Under the pieces are notes generated by a model, which ran no database searches, was not told where the DNA came from, and saw only the letters and a program-made list of their open reading frames with translations. From Propionibacterium australiense (GTDB lineage: Bacteria > Actinomycetota > Actinomycetes > Propionibacteriales > Propionibacteriaceae): 54,941 nt of DNA. Location of the stretch: assembly GCF_003666605.1 (NCBI RefSeq), contig NZ_RCIV01000015.1:1-54941 (forward strand), in the 5' to 3' direction. Shown in pieces: positions 28,827-35,942 of this stretch. Every line of letters begins with the position of its first letter. Positions within the stretch are counted from its first letter, which is position 1. Position numbers and translations under genes: made by a program.

Positions 28827-29354
28827 TCAACGGTCATGTCTTCTTCTCTGCTTGCTACTTGACCAGTTGACTTGGAGAGTTGACTTACGCGCTGAGGCGA
28901 GAGCCCAATGGCTCGCGTGACTACGTGTATTCCCATCCCTATAGGGATGGATGGCTGTCAAGTCTCCCCAACGATCCGCGAATCGTGTGGCAAACGTCTC
29001 AGCGTCCAGTCCGGCCAGGTAATCCTCGCGGTCAAGCCGATCGAACAATTGCGACAGACTGTCCTGTATGTACTCCGGGCGAGCGTAAGCGACGCCCGTC
29101 CCGATGGCCTGCACATTCACGTCGCGCAGCCGCCCAGCGATACCCGGAACGATCTGCTCGAACATCCGCGTGTGGACATGGCGCAGGTACTCGTAGCCGG
29201 GCTTGGGCGGCACTGGCTCGGCCCGCAATCCGGCCATCGCGACCGAGGCATAGTCATTCATCACAGCGTCAAGCCGTGCGGCCTCACGTATACTCTCCGA
29301 GTTGATGAGCACGCCCCCGCTTCCGGGGTACGTGTACTTGTCATCCTCACTCAC
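28827..29354 (-). pseudogene. Fic-family protein with lost C-terminus
   Basis: A 175-aa frame with a recognisable Fic domain. The active-site loop HPYRDGNTRS (His136) is seen, but the sequence after it (SHASHWALASARK...) no longer looks like Fic, and the Arg expected three residues after the loop Arg is Ala. The usual closing helices are missing. Intact Fic proteins transfer AMP from ATP to targets. The ATG overlaps the stop of a VbhA-like antitoxin gene by 4 nt, the classic toxin-antitoxin arrangement. Direct repeats AAGTCAACT lie in the aberrant tail. I judge it a decayed toxin; a divergent but active protein is the alternative. Confidence 0.65.
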
Positions 29355-29551
29355 TCGCGCGCGTACTTCGCATCCAGCTCGGCATAAGCCTCAGCGAGAG
29401 TGATGCGCCCTTCGAGGATACGACGGGCACGGTCAAGCGCTTCGGCATCCGGGAAGTGCCCGGCGAGCTGCTGGGCCTTCTCGATCATCACCAGCGCGCC
29501 TTCAACGTCATCAACGACTGGTCGGGTGCCAGCGGTGCTGTGCTCACCCAT
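29351..29551 (-). CDS. VbhA-like antitoxin of a Fic module, inhibitory motif lost
   Basis: A 66-aa protein whose helices (ALVMIEKAQQLAGHF and ALDRARRILEGRITLAEAYA) align without gaps to Bartonella VbhA, the small partner that blocks Fic AMP-transferases. In VbhA the inhibitory motif is S/TxxxE(G/N) (SQRLEG). Here the same positions read AQQLAG, so both the Ser and the ATP-blocking Glu are Ala. The gene overlaps the Fic frame by 4 nt. It probably lost its purpose together with the toxin. Confidence 0.65.
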   Translation of the reverse strand: MGEHSTAGTRPVVDDVEGALVMIEKAQQLAGHFPDAEALDRARRILEGRITLAEAYAELDAKYARE

Positions 29552-29782
29552 GTCGACTCCACTCGTCCAAGCCCCGCCTCAATTTACCGGATGGGCCGAA
29601 AACGTTCGAGTGACAGTTTCGGCGCATCCAGGTTTCGATGGCGAGTTTCGGGTGATCGCCGCACAGCGGAGCGAGCACTGCACACCGGCCTCAGAGACGG
29701 CCGTGCACGGTGTACTCAGAACCACACCAGATCGGATAGGTTCGCCCCCAGACCTGATCTTGGTGAAAAGAGGGCCATCCTC

Positions 29783-29992
29783 ATGAGCGCACCCCAGCAG
29801 CCCGGCGGCCGTGTTCCCACTGCCAGGCCCCGTCATCGGGGGTCATCCCACGATCTCGGCTCCATCAACCCCACCATCGCCTGCCGCGACAGCGACACCC
29901 GGAAACGCCTCGAACCCCATGCCGGCAAGTACCTCGGCGCCCCGTCCATCGATCTGAGGGACCCGGCGCTCAGGGTCGCCTGGAACACCTGA
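29783..29992 (+). pseudogene. Deletion remnant of the MSTPQQPG membrane-protein family
   Basis: A 69-aa frame joining the extreme N-terminus (MSAPQQPGG) and the C-terminus (GAPSIDLRDPALRVAW) of the paralogue family found at 31.9-37.3 kb; the transmembrane and external domain are gone. The approximately 65 bp upstream also match the upstream region of the 31889 gene (GAACCACACC, CAGACCTGATCT, AAAGAGG). This is a fifth copy reduced by internal deletion. Confidence 0.75.
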
Positions 29993-30078
29993 TCCACCTG
30001 TCTGGCGGATGTCCACGGCTCGCGGATACAGTCTTGCCTGTCGATGCAGCACCTCGCCCCCTACCGAAGGAGACCAGG

Positions 30079-30558
30079 ATGACCACCGGGCAACCAGACG
30101 AACACCACGACGAACAGCAAGAACTACTGGCCCTGCGACGCGCCCGCATGCGCAAGGAACTAGCAGACCTGGAATACCACCGCCAACTCCTTCGAGCAGT
30201 GTCACAAACCTCACACGACCAAGTAGCCGAGGAACTACGCCTGGCACCAGAAAGCCTGGCAGCAGAACTGAAAAAAGCCCACTACACCCCCATACCCAAG
30301 CAGGGCTACACAAGCGCAGGCCCATACGAGGTATGCCAACGCTACGCAGCAGGAGAACTGAACCGCGAAGAGCTGATGGCACAACTGATCGCCTGGCCCT
30401 ACGTACCAATGGGAGAGGACATGTTCACCAGTCCCGGCGACGACCTCATCGTCCTCCCCGCCGGCACCATCGACGAGCTCTACCGGGCCGCACGGCGTGG
30501 CCTGATCGACGTGGACGTGTGCGAGGCCGTGTTCGACGCGGTGTACGGCCGTGGCTGA
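30079..30558 (+). CDS. Putative antitoxin partner of zeta toxin
   Basis: A 159-aa acidic, helical protein starting MTTGQPDEHH after AAGGAG. Residues about 40-65 (SHDQVAEELRLAPESLAAEL) could form a helix-turn-helix. I do not recognise the family. It ends 8 nt inside the start of a zeta-toxin gene, so translation is coupled and the protein is likely the antitoxin or its regulator. A TACAGT -10-like box lies about 40 bp upstream. Position, size and coupling support the role; no epsilon-antitoxin similarity is obvious. Confidence 0.55.
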   Translation: MTTGQPDEHHDEQQELLALRRARMRKELADLEYHRQLLRAVSQTSHDQVAEELRLAPESLAAELKKAHYTPIPKQGYTSAGPYEVCQRYAAGELNREELMAQLIAWPYVPMGEDMFTSPGDDLIVLPAGTIDELYRAARRGLIDVDVCEAVFDAVYGRG

Positions 30559-31579
30559 GACCCCCGCCGAGCTGGCCGCCCGAGCCGAGCTACTACGCGA
30601 GCTGTCCCGCGACGACGGGCCACTGTCCCCGGACTCACCACACGCCACCTGGCGCAACCCCGAATGGTTCCAGCAGGCTCCCGGCGAGGCTCTCAAGCCG
30701 ACGCCGCAACGTTACGTACTGCACCAGCGGCTGCTGGCGCAGTTCTACCAGGAACACGGCCGCGGCGAGACGGGCCACCAAGCCATCATGCTGGCCGGAC
30801 CACCCGGCGCCAGCAAGGGAACAATCCGCGACCAGGTCATCACCGAGACCGGACAACGATTCACCATCGTGGACCCCGACGAGTTCAAGGTGTTGTTGGT
30901 TCGTGCGGCGGTCGAGGACGGCAGCATCGAGAAACTCATGCCACCCGAGGCGGCCGAGCGCGGGACACCCCTGGCCCCGATGGAACTGGCCGCACTGGTC
31001 CACGAGGAATCATCCCACCTCGCGTCCCAGGTACGCGAGGACGCCATCGCGCTCGGTGAGAACATCGTCATCGACGGCGTGATGGCGAACCAGGGCAAGG
31101 CCCTGCACCTGGCCACCCAACTCGCCCGGGCCGGCTACGACATCCAAGTAGTCGACGTCGAGGTCCCCGCCGAAGTCTCCAGACGTCGCATCCTGCAGCG
31201 GTGGATGGAACAGACCCGCACCAGCGAACTTGGCGGCCGGTGGGTGCCCAGCGAATTCCGCGAATCGGTGTTCGACACCCCAGACGGGACGAACTCCCGC
31301 AGCGACAAAGCAGCACGCACCGTAGCCGAACAAATACCCCAAGTCTCACAATACCGGCGTTTCTTCACCACCACCGAACAGGCTCGCCAGCCACCGGCAC
31401 ACCCCGGCTCACCGGCCACCTCCAACGCGACGAGAACGGCCGGCTACGGGCCGCGACCCCGCCACCGGCAACCACACGACCAACAATCCAGGCGTCCTAC
31501 CCACACACCACGACCAGAACAACCAGACAAACCACCCACCGACCTAACCACGGCCGCAACCCAGGACCCCACGGAATAG
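30551..31579 (+). CDS. Zeta-toxin family kinase with Pro/Arg-rich tail
   Basis: A 342-aa P-loop kinase of the zeta-toxin type. Walker A is AGPPGASKGT (residues about 82-91) and the catalytic/substrate region IVDPDEFK carries Asp108 and Asp110. NIVIDGVMANQGKAL follows, then an Arg-rich lid (EVSRRRILQRW). Zeta toxins phosphorylate UDP-N-acetylglucosamine and block cell-wall synthesis. The last 70 or so residues (from about 270) are rich in Pro, Arg, Thr and Gln, appear disordered, and are not part of the enzyme fold. The start is GTG 30551. Confidence 0.72.
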   Translation: MAETPAELAARAELLRELSRDDGPLSPDSPHATWRNPEWFQQAPGEALKPTPQRYVLHQRLLAQFYQEHGRGETGHQAIMLAGPPGASKGTIRDQVITETGQRFTIVDPDEFKVLLVRAAVEDGSIEKLMPPEAAERGTPLAPMELAALVHEESSHLASQVREDAIALGENIVIDGVMANQGKALHLATQLARAGYDIQVVDVEVPAEVSRRRILQRWMEQTRTSELGGRWVPSEFRESVFDTPDGTNSRSDKAARTVAEQIPQVSQYRRFFTTTEQARQPPAHPGSPATSNATRTAGYGPRPRHRQPHDQQSRRPTHTPRPEQPDKPPTDLTTAATQDPTE

Positions 31580-31888
31580 AACTGTGACCAACACCACGGG
31601 GCTCATTCACAGCCTCAATGAATCAGGCAATGACTAGGGATTTCACCTCTCGCTGAGTCTCCTGTGAACAAGCCTCCACGACCACCCACATGAACAGAGT
31701 CTTCCCCGTGCCTTGAGGCTTCGGGGCGAGCATCAGTTCGGCCGGTGCACGGTGCGACGACCCCACCGGCCGGTCTCGTCGGCAGCTGCCTCCGAAAACG
31801 ACCGGGCCCGGTAGGCTCCGAACCACACCCGAACGGACAGGTTCATCCCCTCAAGACCTGATCTCCATGGAAAGAGGACCAACCTCTC
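31580..31888 (+). promoter_or_regulatory. Gene-free stretch with the duplicated promoter of the paralogue family
   Basis: No credible gene is seen. The right part (about 31816-31888) resembles the region before the 29783 remnant, including the GAACCACACC box, the AGACCTGATCT box and the AAAGAGG ribosome binding region. This shared block is probably the family promoter. A weak frame on the minus strand with QGTGKT is discounted. Confidence 0.45.
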
Positions 31889-33139
31889 ATGAGCGCACCC
31901 CAGCAGCCCGGTATCGGCGGCACGGAGCGGCCAGCCGACTGGGCGAGCCGGCCGGCCCGGCCCGTCGATGGCTGGCAGCCGAGCCCCCAGGCAGCCGGCA
32001 CGAGCCCCGCGCCTGACGCAGGGTGGCTCACGGCACCTCAGCACGCGACCGGCTGGGGCCCGTTGGCCGGGCAGGGCGGCTTCTCTGGGAGCACGGGACA
32101 GCCGGCACCCGCCGTGGGGACCGCCCGCAGATCGACGGTGACGGTCATCGTCATCGCCGCGGTTCTCCTGGCCATGATCATCGGCGCCATCGTGCTGAGC
32201 ACCACCGTGGGCTCGAACGAGGGGCGCGCCAGGCGGGTCGTCGAGATGTACCTCACCGCGGTCGCCAACGGGGACGCCGAGAAGGCCCGCGGCTACCTGG
32301 GTGAGGTCGACGACGGTTCCCTGCTCACCGAGGAGGTGCTCCGGGCCTCCAATGACCGTGCGCCGATGACCGACATCAGCGTCGGCGGGGTAGCGCACTC
32401 GCAGTACGTCAGCACGGCCTACCAGGTGCAGGTCTCCTACATGATCGGCGGCGAGGCTGTCTCGACCACCCTTGACGTGTCCATCCCCCGCAAGAGCACA
32501 TCCGCCGCCAAGGCCATCACCGTCACCAGCCGGTCCTCGCTGGGACTGAGCCAGTTCAGGAATGTCGACATCACGGTCAACGGCGTCACCCCCGACACCG
32601 GTTACCCGGCGGTCTTCCCCGGCAGCTACGAGCTGGCGGTCGGCGGCGAATATCTCGAGATCACCGGCGGCCCCATTGCGGCCACCGACCCGAGCGAGCA
32701 CACTTATTCTGCCCTTGCTGCTGGTGTCGAGCTGGCCGTCTCCGAGGCCGGTGTGCAGATGTTCCGTGAGAAGGTCATCGCCGAGGCCACCGAGTGCCTG
32801 GCCTCCACCAGCCTCGACCCCGGCTGCGGCATCGAGGTGCCCCGGTACCCGAAGAACAATCCATGGTGCGAGGAGGTCCGGGAGGACTCCGTGCACCGCT
32901 GGCAGGAGCCCGAGGAGGCCGCCAAGCTGCAGTCGATCACGCCTGAGCCCGATGCCTTGACGCCGACAACGATCCAGGCCAGCCCCAACCGTCTCGGCTA
33001 CATGAGAATCACCGTCACCTGCCGCACCGGCGACACCTGGGCCGAAAGCCGGCTGCCCGGTGTGCTCGAGGCCACCAAATTCGGCATCCCGTCCATCGAC
33101 CTGACCGACCCGGAGCTCCCGATCGTCTGGGATCGCTGA
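31889..33139 (+). CDS. Tandem membrane-anchored paralogue 1, unknown function
   Basis: A 416-aa protein of a family seen four times in tandem here. It has a Pro/Gly/Trp-rich cytoplasmic N-terminus (MSAPQQPG, residues 1-80), one transmembrane segment (VTVIVIAAVLLAMIIGAIVL, about 84-103) and an external domain. The external part starts with an NTF2/DUF4878-like helix (VVEMYLTAVANGDAEKARGYLG), then VFPGSYELAV, then a Cys-bearing region CLASTSLDPGCGIEVP, and ends GIPSIDLTDPELPIVWDR. Conserved Cys pairs suggest disulfides outside the cell. I do not recognise a function. Tandem duplication and divergence in the middle suggest a surface role under selection; this is inference. Confidence 0.7.
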   Translation: MSAPQQPGIGGTERPADWASRPARPVDGWQPSPQAAGTSPAPDAGWLTAPQHATGWGPLAGQGGFSGSTGQPAPAVGTARRSTVTVIVIAAVLLAMIIGAIVLSTTVGSNEGRARRVVEMYLTAVANGDAEKARGYLGEVDDGSLLTEEVLRASNDRAPMTDISVGGVAHSQYVSTAYQVQVSYMIGGEAVSTTLDVSIPRKSTSAAKAITVTSRSSLGLSQFRNVDITVNGVTPDTGYPAVFPGSYELAVGGEYLEITGGPIAATDPSEHTYSALAAGVELAVSEAGVQMFREKVIAEATECLASTSLDPGCGIEVPRYPKNNPWCEEVREDSVHRWQEPEEAAKLQSITPEPDALTPTTIQASPNRLGYMRITVTCRTGDTWAESRLPGVLEATKFGIPSIDLTDPELPIVWDR

Positions 33140-33234
33140 CCACCAGACCTGGCCCGAGTCGACCGCCTCGTGGCGACTCAGGGGCCACTGCCATGGCCGG
33201 CTGCCATGATGAGCATGCAGGAGAGGACCACACC
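33140..33234 (+). repeat. Duplicated 95-bp intergenic spacer, copy A, with hairpin
   Basis: This 95-bp spacer between paralogues 1 and 2 is 90/95 identical, without gaps, to the spacer at 34423-34517. It carries a hairpin: GAGTCG (33156-33161) pairs with CGACTC (33174-33179), with an inner CCGC/GTGG stem. The shared AGGAGAGGACCAC gives the ribosome binding site of the next gene. Confidence 0.85.
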
Positions 33235-34422
33235 ATGAGCACACCCCCACGTCCAGGAGACAACGCCAAGCGGCCCGATGGCTGGCAGCCGGGCCAGGCC
33301 ACCCACACCGGCATGCCCGCCACGACAGGCCCCGCCGGCGCGCCGAGTCCCACCCGGCCCATCGTCATCGGCGCCACCACGGGCCCTGCTCCCACACGGA
33401 ATACCTCGAAACGCACCCTCACCATCGTCGTCGCCGTCCTCCTGGCCCTGGTGGTCATCGACGTCATGCTCACGGCATCCCTCCTGCGTGCTCTCGTAGA
33501 AGGCCGGGACGGGCAGGCGGCCCGGGAAACGGTCGAGGCCTATCTCACCGCCGTCGCCGAAGCAGACGCCGAGAAGGCCCGCGGCTACCTGGGCGAGGTC
33601 GACGACGACTCCCTGCTCACCGACGAGGTACTCAAGGTCTCCAACGAGCGCGCCCCGCTGACCGGTATCACCGTCGGAAGGGTGATCCGGACCAGGCTCA
33701 TCGACGACGCCTACCACGTGCAGGTCTCCTACACCATCGGCGACGAGGAGGTCTCCACCGTCGTGCGGGTGGAGACCACCGGTGGCCTGGTCATCACCAG
33801 CGTGTCCTGGTTGTGGCTCACCGGGGTCGAGGACGTCGACTTCACGGTCAATGGCGCCGTCCCCGACACCGATGAACCGAACGTCTTCCCCGGCAGCTAT
33901 GAACTGGCGGCCAGCAACGAGTACCTCGAGATCACCGGCGAGCCCATCGCCGCCACGGAACCGAGCATCGCGCCCTACGGCCCCTCTGTGGAGAACGAGC
34001 TGGTCGTCTCCGAGGCCGGGGTGCAGATGTTCCGCGAGAAGGTCGTCGCCGAGGCCACCGAGTGCCTGGCCTCCACCAGCCTCGACCCCGGCTGCGGGAT
34101 CAAGGCGATACCCCAGTACCCGGACTCGGTCCCCGGGTGCGAGGAGATCCAGGAGGGCACCGTGCACCGCGAGCAGGACGCCGACCAGGCGGCCCGGCTC
34201 GAATCGGTGACCCCCGAACCCGCCCCCTTCGGCGAGGAACCGACGATCATCGGCATCCTCTTCACCGAGCTCGGACGCTTCACGCTCACCGTCACCTGCC
34301 GCACCGGCGACACCTGGACCAGCCGCGAGATCAACGACTACGGCCAGCTCCAGGGCCTCTTCTTCGGTTCCCCGACCATCGCCCTGACCGACCCGGAGCT
34401 CCCGGTCGTCTGGGATCGCTGA
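33235..34422 (+). CDS. Tandem membrane-anchored paralogue 2, unknown function
   Basis: A 395-aa paralogue. It has a short Pro-rich N-terminus (residues 1-60), a transmembrane segment (LTIVVAVLLALVVIDVMLTA, about 62-81) and an external domain with VEAYLTAVAEADAEKARGYLGEVDDDSLLTDEVL, VFPGSYELA, CLASTSLDPGCGI, and a C-terminus ending ALTDPELPVVWDR. The segment from AEKARGYLG to the end is close to paralogues 1 and 3, while the anchor region is diverged, pointing to unequal drift or domain exchange. GGAGAGGACCAC precedes ATG 33235; the longer frame is not needed. Confidence 0.7.
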   Translation: MSTPPRPGDNAKRPDGWQPGQATHTGMPATTGPAGAPSPTRPIVIGATTGPAPTRNTSKRTLTIVVAVLLALVVIDVMLTASLLRALVEGRDGQAARETVEAYLTAVAEADAEKARGYLGEVDDDSLLTDEVLKVSNERAPLTGITVGRVIRTRLIDDAYHVQVSYTIGDEEVSTVVRVETTGGLVITSVSWLWLTGVEDVDFTVNGAVPDTDEPNVFPGSYELAASNEYLEITGEPIAATEPSIAPYGPSVENELVVSEAGVQMFREKVVAEATECLASTSLDPGCGIKAIPQYPDSVPGCEEIQEGTVHREQDADQAARLESVTPEPAPFGEEPTIIGILFTELGRFTLTVTCRTGDTWTSREINDYGQLQGLFFGSPTIALTDPELPVVWDR

Positions 34423-34517
34423 CCACCAAACCTGGCCCGAGCCGACCGCCTCGTGGCGGCTCAGGGGCCGCTGCCATGGCCGGCTGCCATGATGAGCATG
34501 CAGGAGAGGACCACGCC
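34423..34517 (+). repeat. Duplicated 95-bp intergenic spacer, copy B, with hairpin
   Basis: The second copy of the spacer, between paralogues 2 and 3. The hairpin arms read GAGCCG (34439-34444) and CGGCTC (34457-34462). Compared with copy A, the T:A pair has become C:G through changes on both sides, so two of the five differences between the copies keep the pairing. This supports an RNA structure, perhaps an attenuator or processing site between genes. Confidence 0.85.
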
Positions 34518-35660
34518 ATGAGCACACCCCAGCAACCCGGCACCCGCGGCACCGAACGATCCGATGACTGGGCGAGCCGCCCGGCCCGCCCAGCCGACGG
34601 CTGGCAGCCGGGCCAGGCCACCCACACCGGCATGCCCGCCACGACAGGCCCCGCCGGCGCGCCGAGCCCCACCCGGCGCATCGTCATCGGATCGGTCGTC
34701 CTGGCGTTGCTCATCGGCACCATGACGGCGGCTGCCCTGACCCATTCCGTCCTGGAGAAGAAGCAGCGAGCCGTCCAGGAGGCCGTCCGGGCCTATCTCA
34801 CCGCCGTCGCCGAAGCAGACGCCGAGAAGGCCCGCGGCTACCTGGGCGAGGTCGACGACGACTCCCTCCTCACCGACGAGGTGCTCCGGGCCTCCAACGA
34901 GCGCGCCCCGCTGACCGGCATCACCGTCGGCAAGGTGACCAGGGACAGGGGCATCGGCTCCCCCTACCATGTGCAGGTCTCCTATCTCGTCGGCGACGAG
35001 GAGGTCTCCGCCGGCTTGGACGTGGGCCTCACCAACGGCCCGGTCATCATCAATGCCTCATCGCTACGGCTCGGCGGGCTCAAGGACGTCGGGGTCATGG
35101 TCAACGGCGCCGTCCCCGACACAACCTCGCCGACCGTCTTCCCTGGCAGCTATCTGTTGACGACTCGCAGCGAATACCTCGAGGTCACCGGCGAACCCAT
35201 CGCGGCCATCGACCCGACCAAGCAGTCCTACAGCCTGACCGCGGAGAACTCCGTGGTGGTCTCCGAGGCCGGGGTGCAGATGTTCCGCGAGAAGGTCGTC
35301 GCCGAGGCCCGAAAATGCCTGGCCTCCACCAGCCTCGACCCCGGCTGCGGCATCGAGGTGCCCCAGTACCCGGACTCGATTCCCGGGTGCGCGGAGATCC
35401 GGGAGGACTCCGTCCACCGCCGGCAGGACATCAGTCAGGCGGCCCTGCTCGAATCCGTGACCCCCAGCCTCAAGCCCATGGAATCAACCACCATCTGGGC
35501 TCTCTTCATGGATCTCGGCCGGATCGACATCACCGCAGCCTGCCGCCTCGGCGACACCTGGAGCAACCGTGAGATCACCAGGCTCAGCGGAGGATTCTTC
35601 TTCGGTTCCCCATCCATCGACCTGACCGACCCCGACCTCACGATCACCTGGGACGCCTGA
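34518..35660 (+). CDS. Tandem membrane-anchored paralogue 3, unknown function
   Basis: A 380-aa paralogue with a Pro-rich N-terminus (MSTPQQPGTRG, 1-55), a transmembrane segment (IVIGSVVLALLIGTMTAAAL, about 57-76) and the family external domain (AYLTAVAEADAEKARGYLGE, VFPGSYLLT, CLASTSLDPGCGIEVPQYP, FGSPSIDLTDPDLTITWDA). The CRLGDTW and CLASTSLDPGC cysteines are kept. It is most similar to paralogue 2 in the first third of the external domain. A strong terminator at 35800-35841 follows, so paralogues 1 to 3 may form one transcript. Confidence 0.7.
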   Translation: MSTPQQPGTRGTERSDDWASRPARPADGWQPGQATHTGMPATTGPAGAPSPTRRIVIGSVVLALLIGTMTAAALTHSVLEKKQRAVQEAVRAYLTAVAEADAEKARGYLGEVDDDSLLTDEVLRASNERAPLTGITVGKVTRDRGIGSPYHVQVSYLVGDEEVSAGLDVGLTNGPVIINASSLRLGGLKDVGVMVNGAVPDTTSPTVFPGSYLLTTRSEYLEVTGEPIAAIDPTKQSYSLTAENSVVVSEAGVQMFREKVVAEARKCLASTSLDPGCGIEVPQYPDSIPGCAEIREDSVHRRQDISQAALLESVTPSLKPMESTTIWALFMDLGRIDITAACRLGDTWSNREITRLSGGFFFGSPSIDLTDPDLTITWDA

Positions 35661-35799
35661 CCCCCAGCACCGGTCAGGATGATCCGAACCACCTTGCCCT
35701 CGCCCTGTTCCCTGAAGGCTTGGGACGCACCGGCGCGGACCCAGCGGCCCAGACCGGTGTCGTGACCGGCCCGGCCCGATGACGCCTCGCGGCGAGGTC

Positions 35800-35841
35800 A
35801 CCAGGTGGTCCATGGGGGTGATCCCCCATGGACCACCTGGT
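35800..35841 (+). terminator. Strong 19-bp perfect hairpin after paralogue 3
   Basis: A perfect inverted repeat with arms ACCAGGTGGTCCATGGGGG and its complement, loop TGAT, and then TTTC. Together with a smaller CCTCG-CGG-CGAGG hairpin just before it (about 35786-35798), it would stop transcription from the upstream genes. The long perfect stem could also act on both strands. Confidence 0.8.
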
Positions 35842-35942
35842 TTCAACGCGATGAGAACAAGGGTATTCCATCGTGGACAGCGCGTTCGGATCGGCGCGTT
35901 CTCTTAGAATGGCCCTACTCCACCGGAGAGGACCAAACCCCT

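Noticed and set aside
31623-31826. Minus-strand frame with PQGTGKT, resembling a P-loop
   Set aside because: No family match beyond the short motif, and it overlaps the promoter block shared with the 29783 remnant.
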